DNA from: Bacteroidales bacterium GP2
GTDB taxonomy: Bacteria; Bacteroidota; Bacteroidia; Bacteroidales; Muribaculaceae
Assembly: GCA_001701115.1 (NCBI GenBank)
Contig: DAAJ01000068.1
Location: forward strand, 1 to 15,578
DNA length: 15,578 nt
Direction: 5' to 3'
The notes beneath the pieces were generated by a model. It was not told the DNA's origin. It saw only the letters and a program-made list of their open reading frames with translations, and did no database searches. Positions 1-6,904 of this stretch are shown piece after piece. The position numbers and the translations under genes are program-made. The first letter of the stretch is position 1, and every line of letters begins with the position of its first letter.

Positions 1-310
1 AAATAAAATCGGGATTCTGACAGACTTCGGCTATTCAGACATTATATATGACTCCTACGAGGTAGATAACTCTAAATGTTCCTTTCGGCTAATCCGGCAT
101 GATAGGAAGAGAGCACGCCGCGCCGATTATTGGCATCCATGCCGTGATAATAAAATTTAGAACCGATGGAACAAATGTGCCACCGGTTCTAAAAGTATTG
201 CTATAAGGTTCCAACTTATGCATGAAAGTAAGTTAGTTTTTGGAGTAGAGGGAAAATTCACAGCCGTATTCTTCAACGAGCTTGTTGTCAAGCTCATAGG
301 CTTTCTATCC
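1..310. other. Left edge without an intact gene
   Basis: No convincing gene is seen here. A plus-strand frame is open from the window edge (base 2) to a TAG at 158-160, 52 codons, but its translation matches no family I know and it could be chance. A minus-strand reading of about 215-300, after the stop of the Crp/Fnr-like fragment at 311-460, is open with the residues KAYELDNKLVEEYGCEF and may be the next part of the same decayed gene. The strong hairpin at 156-193 is listed separately. A longer plus-strand open frame starting at 218 runs antisense into the end of the GH57 gene and is not supported as a gene. Confidence 0.4.
156..193 (-). terminator. Hairpin, possible minus-strand terminator
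   Basis: The arms TTTAGAACCG (156-165) and CGGTTCTAAA (184-193) are perfect reverse complements. After one mismatch, three more pairs (TGG/CCA) close on a 10-base loop. Read on the minus strand the stem is followed by TTTTATTATC, which suits an intrinsic terminator. On the plus strand no T run follows. It lies downstream of the decayed minus-strand fragment at 311-460, so it may be that gene's old terminator. Confidence 0.5.
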
Positions 311-460
311 CTATTGGATTATGCCGATGTGTCGACATATATCTCCTTCTGCCACCAGAACAGTGCCTTTCGGATAGGTTATAAGATGCCCGAACTTAGT
401 GCAACAGGTGTGGAGCGAGGCAAGCTCCAAGTGGTGCATGAAGGTGTTGAAGCGTGTCAT
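311..460 (-). pseudogene. Crp/Fnr-like regulator, N-terminal remnant
   Basis: A 49-codon minus-strand frame begins with ATG at 460-458 and stops at TAG (311-313). Its second half, around YPKGTVLVAEGDICRHIGII, resembles the start of the cyclic-nucleotide-binding-like beta barrel of Bacteroidetes Crp/Fnr regulators (the usual pattern is KKGE..L.EGE.CRHI..I..G). The match ends at two close TAG codons (CAA TAG GGA TAG), just where the family continues with a glycine-containing turn. No DNA-binding helix-turn-helix is present. I infer a decayed gene. The frame could be extended upstream to 505, but that would run into the terminator hairpin at 478-509, so I use the ATG at 460. The assignment rests on a short stretch and could be chance. 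Confidence 0.4.
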
Positions 461-477
461 GTTCTGGGTTATAGGAA

Positions 478-509
478 AAAAGTGCGAGGCAAACCAGCCT
501 CGCACTTTT
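478..509 (-). terminator. Intrinsic terminator after the GH57 gene
   Basis: A 13-bp perfect stem, AAAAGTGCGAGGC (478-490) with GCCTCGCACTTTT (497-509), encloses a six-base loop. On the minus strand it is followed by six T (481-476). It sits 20 bases past the GH57 stop codon and most likely ends the alpha-glucan operon transcript. The flanking A and T runs mean it could also work on the plus strand. Confidence 0.9.
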
Positions 510-528
510 CATGCTATGTGTCAGTTGA

Positions 529-1944
529 TTATTTAGCGGCTTTCTTGGCAGCGGTTTTTTTTGCGGTAGCCTTTTTAGCCGGAGCTTTCTTTTCGGTTGC
601 TTCGGGAGCAGCTACTTTTTCGCGGAGAGCGTGCTCTTCGTTGTAGTGCTCAAGGTTCTTGCGCATAGATGAAACCTCTTTGTTGAGTGTTTCGATTTCG
701 CTTGCCTGGTTGCGGATAGTGGTGAGCAGGGAGTTGAGCTCTTCGTTTTCGATAGAAAGCGGGTACTGCTCTTCAACGCGTACAATGAAGTCGGCGAGGA
801 CGTTCATGTAGTTTGTGAATGCCTGGAAAGGAGTTTCGTAGGGGCTGAAGTGTGAGTGAACCGCTCCGTCTGCCATGTGCTTGGTAGACATGTAGTAGAA
901 GTGGTCAGATGCCTGGAGGTAGTCCCAGTCCTGTTTCAGGCGGCGGTCATCGCAAAGGCGCACGCGCTCTGCCACAGAGTAGAGCTTGTTGAATGCTTCG
1001 TTCTGGAGCTTGTTTCCGAGCCATGCAGATGTGTCTCTTGCTTCATCAGCCCAAGAAATCGGGTGAAGGATCGAGAGTTCTCCAACGGGTTTGAGCTTGC
1101 TGACAGCTTCGCTGGGTGTCCAGAAGTCGATGCCGCGCTCTTTAGCGAATCTTGGGAGTGCTTCGAGGAACTGGAATATGCCGGTGTCACGGCTCTGCAT
1201 TTCACCGAATGTCTCAAGGTTCATGAAGAGGTTTACAATCTGCTCGTCGGCAGGAGTGTTTGCAATCCAGTCGATGTACTTGTCGGCAGTGAGGGGATAT
1301 GCGTCCCATTCGGGGTTGCTGAAACGGAAAGAGATATCGTCGCTGAGCTTTGAATTCTTGAGGAGGAGTTTCAGCTTGGGTGCGCTTGCCGCGGAGTAAA
1401 CGTAGTTGGGAGATTTCCAACCGAGGATGTGCTTCGCTCCTTCTGTGATAACACCCTTGTAGCCCATTTCAAGAATCTGGGGAGCAAGTTCATCGCAATA
1501 GATAAGCTCGGTGTTGCGGAACACTTTCGGGCGTACTCCGAAGAGCTCGAAAATCTTGTCATCGTGAGCTTTTACCTGTGCTGCAAATTCTTCGGGGTCA
1601 GCGAGTGAAGCAAGTGAGTGAGCATATGTTTCAGCGAGGAACTCCACTTTGCCGGTGTCAGCAAGTTTCTTGAGGAGGTCGATAAATTCGGGCACATACT
1701 GCTCGCACTGCTCAAGGGCGATGCCTGTGATAGAGAGCGCGCAACGGAATGCACCGTGGCTCTCCTCAATCATTTTGAGGAGGCTCTCAGCAGCGGGAAT
1801 GTAGCTGTGGTGAGCTATGCGGGTGAGGATATCGTCATTGGCAAAATCGTCGTAGTAGTAGTGGTCGTTGCCAATGTCGAAGAAACGGTATCTTTTGAGC
1901 CTGAACGGCTGATGAATCTGGAAATAAAAACAAATAGCTTTCAT
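529..1944 (-). CDS. GH57 alpha-amylase-like protein with Lys/Ala-rich tail
   Basis: 471 aa, glycoside hydrolase family 57, expected in the cytoplasm on glycogen or maltodextrins. Seen: conserved region I HQP (11-13), region II SITGIALEQ (71-79) and ETYAHSLASL (105-114), region III FRNTEL with the expected nucleophile E146, and the later block SWADEARDTSAWLGN (297-311). The region IV motif, usually MDYETFGEH with the catalytic Asp, reads MNLETFGEM (241-249), so N242 replaces the acid/base and the His is lost. Residues about 398-445 are predicted coiled coil, and the end is a histone-H1-like run of KKA/AKK repeats (452-471). It is last in an operon after the GT4 and GH133 genes, with a 60-bp gap to GT4 and a terminator at 478-509. 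Family is secure; activity is doubtful, and it may be a regulatory or glycogen-binding homologue. Confidence 0.9.
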   Translation of the reverse strand: MKAICFYFQIHQPFRLKRYRFFDIGNDHYYYDDFANDDILTRIAHHSYIPAAESLLKMIEESHGAFRCALSITGIALEQCEQYVPEFIDLLKKLADTGKVEFLAETYAHSLASLADPEEFAAQVKAHDDKIFELFGVRPKVFRNTELIYCDELAPQILEMGYKGVITEGAKHILGWKSPNYVYSAASAPKLKLLLKNSKLSDDISFRFSNPEWDAYPLTADKYIDWIANTPADEQIVNLFMNLETFGEMQSRDTGIFQFLEALPRFAKERGIDFWTPSEAVSKLKPVGELSILHPISWADEARDTSAWLGNKLQNEAFNKLYSVAERVRLCDDRRLKQDWDYLQASDHFYYMSTKHMADGAVHSHFSPYETPFQAFTNYMNVLADFIVRVEEQYPLSIENEELNSLLTTIRNQASEIETLNKEVSSMRKNLEHYNEEHALREKVAAPEATEKKAPAKKATAKKTAAKKAAK

Positions 1945-2004
1945 GATGTCAATCGTATGTGATTTGAATGTTTGACTTCGTTTTTGTTAGTTTAAGGTTA
2001 ATGA

Positions 2005-3264
2005 TTATTTGCCGAGCACCTTATTATATATGTCAATGACTTTAGCGCCCGCTTTGTCCCATGTGATACGGTTCACTTCATCGAGACCGTCTTCCCTGAG
2101 CTGTTTGTACATAGCGGGGTAGGTGATAATCGAGTTGATGGCGTCTGCCATGGCATCGATGTCCCAGTAGTCTGTCTTGATAACGTTGTCAAGGATTTCA
2201 GCGCAACCGCTCTGCTTGGAGATGATTGAGGGAACGCCAATCTGCATAGCTTCAAGCGGTGAGATACCGAAGGGCTCTGACACAGACGGCATTACATAAA
2301 CGTCGCTTGCCTTGAGCATTTCGTAAACCTGTTTTCCTTTCTGGAAGCCGGGGAAGTGGAAGCGGTCAGCAATTCCTCTTTCAGCGGCAAGCATAATCAT
2401 CTTGTCCATCATGTCACCGCTTCCAGCCATAACGAAGCGGACATTGTGGTTGTTTTTAAGCACCTTAGCAGCAGCCTCAACGAAGTATTCAGGACCTTTC
2501 TGCATGGTTATACGACCAAGGAAGGTGACGATCTTTTCTTTGGGCTTAGACACTTCGAGGTTGAGCATCTCTTCGCTTAGCGGTGTAACAGCATTGTGTA
2601 CTGTAGTCACTTTAGCGGGGTCAATGCCATACTTCTCGATAACTGTCTGGCGTGTAAGGTTACTAACTGTGATGATGTGGTCGGCATGGGTCATGCCGTC
2701 CTTTTCGATTCCAAACACGGTGGGATTGACATTGCCTCTTGAACGGTCAAAGTCAGTTGCGTGCACATGGATGACAAATGGCTTGCCAGTAACCTGCTTG
2801 GCGTGTATGCCGGCGGGATATGTGAGCCAGTCATGCGAGTGAATCACATCGAAGTCGATAGTGCGTGCAATGACGCCTGCGCAAATGGAGTAGTTGTTGA
2901 TTTCCTCAAGCAGGTTGTCGGGATACTTGCCTGAAAATTCAAGGCACCCGAGGTCATTGGTGTGCATGTAGTTGAAATCGGCATAGATATGGTCGCGCAG
3001 CCTGAAGTAGAGGTCGGGGCTCATTACGTTGCCGATTCTCTGCTCAACATATTCGCGGCTGACGTCGCGCCATGCGATAGGTGTCTGTGAGGTGCCGATT
3101 ATGTGGGCAAAACTTTTGTCCTCGTCTCCAAAGGGTTTGGGGATGACGAATGTGATGTCCATATCGCCACACTCCCACATACCTTTAGTGAGTCCGTAGC
3201 TGGCGGTACCGAGTCCGCCGAGGATATGAGGTGGGAACTCCCACCCGAACATTAGAGCTTTCAT
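2005..3264 (-). CDS. GT4-family glycogen synthase-like glycosyltransferase
   Basis: 419 aa GT-B fold glycosyltransferase. The start MKALMFGWEFPPHILGGLG carries the glycine-rich nucleotide-sugar loop (GGLG, 16-19) seen in bacterial and archaeal glycogen synthase-like enzymes. HSHDW lies at 142-146. The C-terminal Rossmann domain begins near LGRITMQKG (249-257), with the expected R251 and K256. The E-x7-E donor-binding motif is intact (E330 and E338 in SEPFGISPLEAM). It probably adds glucosyl units from a nucleotide sugar to an alpha-1,4-glucan; the donor (ADP- or UDP-glucose) cannot be told from the sequence. It lies 12 bp downstream of the GH133 gene and 60 bp upstream of GH57, the order known for the Bacteroidetes glycogen cluster. 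Another GT4 role is possible, but the context favours glycogen. Confidence 0.88.
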   Translation of the reverse strand: MKALMFGWEFPPHILGGLGTASYGLTKGMWECGDMDITFVIPKPFGDEDKSFAHIIGTSQTPIAWRDVSREYVEQRIGNVMSPDLYFRLRDHIYADFNYMHTNDLGCLEFSGKYPDNLLEEINNYSICAGVIARTIDFDVIHSHDWLTYPAGIHAKQVTGKPFVIHVHATDFDRSRGNVNPTVFGIEKDGMTHADHIITVSNLTRQTVIEKYGIDPAKVTTVHNAVTPLSEEMLNLEVSKPKEKIVTFLGRITMQKGPEYFVEAAAKVLKNNHNVRFVMAGSGDMMDKMIMLAAERGIADRFHFPGFQKGKQVYEMLKASDVYVMPSVSEPFGISPLEAMQIGVPSIISKQSGCAEILDNVIKTDYWDIDAMADAINSIITYPAMYKQLREDGLDEVNRITWDKAGAKVIDIYNKVLGK

Positions 3265-3276
3265 GGAGTGTGGAGA

Positions 3277-5220
3277 TTACATGTTGAATTTTTTGAGTGT
3301 AGTAAGCGTGCGCAGGATTTCAGCAACGTTTGTGATGTGGCTGATGGCTCCTCGTCCGCTGAACGGCGGGTTGCCGTCATAGAGCTGTGAGAGTGAACCG
3401 ATACATCCGTTTGTCATTTCATCTTCATAGCCGATGAGCATGCGGTCGATGTAGCTGACACCGCTCATGCCGAACACGCGGAGGTACGCATCAGCGTAGA
3501 AGCCAAACAGCCAGGGGCGTGCGGGTCCGTTGTGGAGCGCCATCTCGCGTTCTTCGGGGGAGCCGAGGTAGTGTGGGCGATAGCCGTAGCTCTTCGGGGA
3601 AAGTGTTCTGAGACCCTTAGGTGTGAGGAGTTCCCTTGTGACAACATCAAGAACGCCTTTGCGCTGGCGGCGGTCAAGGGGCGAGTAGTCAAGCCCGATA
3701 GCGACAGCCATGTTGGGTCGAACAGAGGGATCTGCGTATGTGCCGTTCACATAGTCGTAGAGATAGCCGTAGTCGTTGAGGAATGCGTCGATGAACGCGG
3801 GTTTCATCTTGTCTGCGGTCTCAAGCCATTTAGCTCTTTCCTCTTCAACGTCTGCCATTCCTTCAGTGAGGTGAGCGGCAAACATGAGGGCGTTGTACCA
3901 AAGGGCGTTGAATTCAACGAGGTAGCCGGTGCGGGGCACAACTGGACGACCGTACATTGCAGCGTTCATCCATGAAACCGGTGAGGTGGCTCCCATAGTG
4001 AATACCATGCCGTTGTCCTCAACCCTGAGGTTTGGATGACGGTTGTCAAGGATGTATGAGAGTATCTCGCGGATGAACGGCAGATATCTTTCTTTGGTAG
4101 CATCGTAGCCGTATGCTTTCGCGTACTGCTGGAGAGCCCAAAGGCACCATAGCGGAATGTCGGGGAGGTCTATGCCCTGGATACGGGGTGAAAGTTCTCC
4201 TGTTTCCATGAAGTGCAGGAGCGCTTTTTTGCCGGATTCCATAATGGCTTCGTAATCCTCGCGATGGTTGATAGCGATAGTGGCACCGGGAAGAGCCATG
4301 AATGTGTTTCGTGCAAGGACTTTGCCCCAAGGATAGCCAGAGATTAGGAATTCTCCGTCCTTATCTTTAAGGTAGCACTGCTTAGCAGCATTCTTGAGGC
4401 AGTTGAAGAAGCTGGTGCGGCAAGTTCTTGATGCGATTTCAGTTTCGTACATCTTGGCGAGTGAACGGGGCTGTATTTCGCTCACGCCTGCCGAGAATAT
4501 AATTGATTCTCCTTTTTTAATAGGCACTTCAAAATATCCGGGCACCCAAAGGTCCTCGGTATAGGGTACTCCACGTTCAAGGTCCTTGAGGTACTCGAAC
4601 CCTTTGTACCAATGTGGGTCGTAATTCCACTGGGGCTTGCGGCTGAACTGCATGAAGAGTGTCGGGTAGCCGTCATATAGACGTGCAGCCACTCCGTTCG
4701 GCACTTCGGGGCAGTCGGTATTGAGCGCGGTGTTTTCCACGCAAAGCTGGTTTGCCTCGCGGAAAGCTAGCATAGGTTTGAACCTGAGTGTTGTTGGGCT
4801 GTGTGCCTCAACGAGTGTGTAGCGGATAAGGAGTCGGTTTTCATGCGAGATGAAAATTTTCTCTTTAGTGAGAATCACTCCTCCGACACGGTAAGTGGTA
4901 CGGGGCACGCTCTCGCAGTCAAATTCGCGGATGTACTTGTGTCCTGCAGGGCTGTAAACTCCTCCGCTGTAGCGGTGCAGCCCGAGGTTGAATGGCGCTC
5001 CGTGCTGAATGACAGTTACATCCAGCGATGACAGGAGCACATGTGATGAATTGCCCATCTCGGGGATTGGAATCACCAGCAGCCCATGCTGTTTCCTGGT
5101 GTTGCAGTCCACCACCGAAGTGCAATGATAAGCGCCGCTCTGATTAGTGCGGAGCATCTCTTTCATAAGGGACTGCTCCAGATTAATCATGAGGTTTTTA
5201 TCAAATTTCAGGTAGCTCAT
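3277..5220 (-). CDS. GH133 glycogen debranching-type enzyme
   Basis: 647 aa, the length of Bacteroidetes glycogen debranching proteins: an N-terminal beta-sandwich GDE_N domain (about 20-260) and a C-terminal (alpha/alpha)6 amylo-alpha-1,6-glucosidase domain (about 280-640). Family blocks are clear: GYPWGK (295-300), TFMALPG (306-312), VEFNALWYNAL (435-445), SVRPNMAVAI (499-508), GLRTLSP (536-542) and RPWLFGFYADAYLRV (568-582). The family would hydrolyse alpha-1,6 branch stubs of glycogen. Three acidic positions are amides here: N305 in ARNT (usual GRDT or ARD), N419 in SWMN (usual TWMD, proposed acid), and Q612 in SLSQLYDG (usual SISE, proposed base). It is the first gene of the operon, with a candidate promoter and inverted repeat 55-90 bp upstream. 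Family is sure; catalytic competence is not. Confidence 0.92.
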   Translation of the reverse strand: MSYLKFDKNLMINLEQSLMKEMLRTNQSGAYHCTSVVDCNTRKQHGLLVIPIPEMGNSSHVLLSSLDVTVIQHGAPFNLGLHRYSGGVYSPAGHKYIREFDCESVPRTTYRVGGVILTKEKIFISHENRLLIRYTLVEAHSPTTLRFKPMLAFREANQLCVENTALNTDCPEVPNGVAARLYDGYPTLFMQFSRKPQWNYDPHWYKGFEYLKDLERGVPYTEDLWVPGYFEVPIKKGESIIFSAGVSEIQPRSLAKMYETEIASRTCRTSFFNCLKNAAKQCYLKDKDGEFLISGYPWGKVLARNTFMALPGATIAINHREDYEAIMESGKKALLHFMETGELSPRIQGIDLPDIPLWCLWALQQYAKAYGYDATKERYLPFIREILSYILDNRHPNLRVEDNGMVFTMGATSPVSWMNAAMYGRPVVPRTGYLVEFNALWYNALMFAAHLTEGMADVEEERAKWLETADKMKPAFIDAFLNDYGYLYDYVNGTYADPSVRPNMAVAIGLDYSPLDRRQRKGVLDVVTRELLTPKGLRTLSPKSYGYRPHYLGSPEEREMALHNGPARPWLFGFYADAYLRVFGMSGVSYIDRMLIGYEDEMTNGCIGSLSQLYDGNPPFSGRGAISHITNVAEILRTLTTLKKFNM

Positions 5221-5275
5221 GTTATATTAATGTTAAGGTATAATTTCAGTGGTATTAAGGTAATACGGTTTCGCA

Positions 5276-5298
5276 CACGAATGTAAAGCAAATTCGTG
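5276..5298. promoter_or_regulatory. Inverted repeat overlapping the glycogen operon promoter
   Basis: CACGAAT (5276-5282) and ATTCGTG (5292-5298) are perfect 7-bp arms 9 bases apart. The repeat covers the proposed -7 box (5278-5285) and part of the spacer, the usual place for a repressor site. No T run follows on either strand, so a terminator is unlikely. The binding protein is unknown. Confidence 0.45.
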
Positions 5299-5309
5299 GA
5301 TTTTGCAAA
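5278..5309 (-). promoter_or_regulatory. Candidate promoter of the glycogen operon
   Basis: On the minus strand TTTG (5309-5306) is followed after 20 bases by TACATTCG (5285-5278), one mismatch from the Bacteroidetes -7 consensus TAnnTTTG. The predicted start near 5272 gives a leader of about 50 nt before the GH133 ATG at 5220. Confidence 0.5.
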
Positions 5310-5341
5310 TAAAAATATTTTTTTGTGCTTTTATGAGCGAT

Positions 5342-6730
5342 TTATGCCGGAATTTTATTGTTTTTCCTGACCGCTCCCATGATTTTGCGCAATTGCCACC
5401 ACACCATTGCGGCAGTTACAACTGTGGCGAAGATGTCGCTGACGGGGAAAGACGCCCATACTCCGTCAAGCTGATAGAGTTTCGGAAGAACAAGCAGCAG
5501 GGGTATAAGGAAAATTACCTGGCGGGTGAGGCTGAGGAAAATTGATTTTCCCGCTTTGCCTATGGATTGGAAGAAGGTTGTTGATACAACCTGGAATCCT
5601 ACGACCCAGAATGCGGATAGTGCAATGGTGAATGCGCGTGAGGTCTGGGCAATGAGGGTGGCATCAGTAGTGAATGCCCTGGCAATCAGATGGGGGAATG
5701 TTTGCCCGAATGCATAGCCGAGCGCGCAAATGGCTGTGCCGCATCCAACGGCAAGCCAGTATGCTTTTTGCAGGCGGTCAAATCTCTTTGCACCATAATT
5801 ATATCCGATGATAGGCTGAAGCCCTTGACAAATGCCTACAACCACCATAACGATAAGGGATGTGTAAGTGGTGAAAATGCCTGCCGCAGCAACGGCGTTG
5901 TCACTGCCGTAGTGCATGAGCTCACGGTTAACGATGATGTTTATCACGCTTCCTGCGAGATTGACAAGGCTGGGTGCTGCGCCGATACCGATGATTCCGA
6001 TGATGATTTTTTTACTCAGACTGTATGTGCCACGTTTGAACCTTAGATTGCTTTGCGGCTGGCAGAAGTGGTACATCACAAATATCGCTGTCAAGCTCAT
6101 TGCAATATCGGTGGCTATTGCCGCTCCTTTGATGCCCATATCAAGCACAAAAATGAAAATTGGCGCAAGCAGCAGGTTTGCTCCAGCTCCAAGAAACATT
6201 GAAAGCATAGCTTTGACCGGATAGCCGGAGGCACGCATTATATTATTGAAGCTGAAAGCAACATTCATCACGAGCATGCCGGGGAGGATGTATAGCATGA
6301 AGTCGCGGGCAAAGGGGAGGGATGCCGGGCTTGCTCCGAATGCGGTGAGAATATCGTCGATATATATGGCGAAGATGGTGATATATATTGTAGCGTTAGT
6401 GAGAATGAGCACAAGCGCGTTGCCAAGCACTTTTTCTGCGCTCGCCACATCTTTTGCCCCGAGCATTATTGATACTCTTGCTGATGCACCTGCTCCTATA
6501 AGGACTCCTATAGCGGAGCTGACATTCATGACGGGAAATGTTATTGCCAGTCCTGCAATGGCTTCCGTGCCTACTCCCTGCCCGATAAATATTCGGTCGA
6601 TGACGTTGTAGAGGGACACAACGAGCATGCCGACAACAGCCGGGAGGCTGTAATCCCACAGTAGCCGTGCAATTTTTCCGGTCTCAAGTTTGTTAAGGTT
6701 GCCCTGCGTGGCTGATTCGTTGTATGACAT
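5342..6730 (-). CDS. MATE-family multidrug/cation exporter
   Basis: 462 aa inner-membrane protein with about 12 hydrophobic segments in two halves, the MATE architecture. The N-terminal half has LWDYSLPAVVGMLVVSLYNVIDRIFIGQ (residues 24-51) and AIAGLAITFPV, typical of MepA/NorM-type transporters. The C-terminal half has QGLQPIIGYNYGAKRFDR, the repeat-two counterpart. It would export organic cations or drugs using a Na+ or H+ gradient; the substrate cannot be told. It is transcribed alone from a promoter almost touching its ATG, 121 bp upstream of the GH133 gene on the same strand. I see no strong terminator between the two, so some read-through into the glycogen operon is possible. Confidence 0.93.
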   Translation of the reverse strand: MSYNESATQGNLNKLETGKIARLLWDYSLPAVVGMLVVSLYNVIDRIFIGQGVGTEAIAGLAITFPVMNVSSAIGVLIGAGASARVSIMLGAKDVASAEKVLGNALVLILTNATIYITIFAIYIDDILTAFGASPASLPFARDFMLYILPGMLVMNVAFSFNNIMRASGYPVKAMLSMFLGAGANLLLAPIFIFVLDMGIKGAAIATDIAMSLTAIFVMYHFCQPQSNLRFKRGTYSLSKKIIIGIIGIGAAPSLVNLAGSVINIIVNRELMHYGSDNAVAAAGIFTTYTSLIVMVVVGICQGLQPIIGYNYGAKRFDRLQKAYWLAVGCGTAICALGYAFGQTFPHLIARAFTTDATLIAQTSRAFTIALSAFWVVGFQVVSTTFFQSIGKAGKSIFLSLTRQVIFLIPLLLVLPKLYQLDGVWASFPVSDIFATVVTAAMVWWQLRKIMGAVRKNNKIPA

Positions 6731-6737
6731 CGCAGGG

Positions 6738-6770
6738 CAAAGTTACGATTTTTTTACGGAAGTGTTCCAA
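6738..6770 (-). promoter_or_regulatory. MATE gene promoter, near-leaderless
   Basis: On the minus strand TTG (6770-6768) and, after 22 bases, TAACTTTG (6745-6738) match the Bacteroidetes -33/-7 promoter. Only seven bases separate the -7 box from the ATG at 6730, so the transcript would start at or within a few bases of the start codon. The chosen ATG gives the normal MATE N-terminus. Confidence 0.65.
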
Positions 6771-6828
6771 TAATGGGGATTTAATACATAGAAGTGGATT
6801 AGTGGAAATGGAGAGGGTTTAAGGATAT

Positions 6829-6864
6829 AAAAAAGCTCCGCGACCGGGGTGATGGTCGCGGAGC
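6829..6864 (-). terminator. groESL intrinsic terminator
   Basis: An 11-bp perfect stem, GCTCCGCGACC (6835-6845) with GGTCGCGGAGC (6854-6864), has an 8-base loop. On the minus strand six T follow (6834-6829). It lies about 40 bases after the groL stop codon. Confidence 0.93.
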
Positions 6865-6904
6865 GTAGGGTATGGTATATTAAGTTCTTATGCCATGCTG
6901 TCGA

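Noticed and set aside
2..160. Plus-strand frame open from the window edge, 52 codons
   Set aside because: Too short to judge and matches no family I recognise; its start KIGILTDFGYSD is suggestive of nothing firm and the rest is Arg-rich and unordered. It may be the tail of an upstream gene, which only flanking sequence could show.
218..646. 142-codon plus-strand open frame
   Set aside because: Its second half is the antisense of the Lys/Ala-rich end of the GH57 gene, giving an artificial Ala/Phe-rich hydrophobic stretch, and it crosses the terminator hairpin at 478-509. No family match and no promoter.
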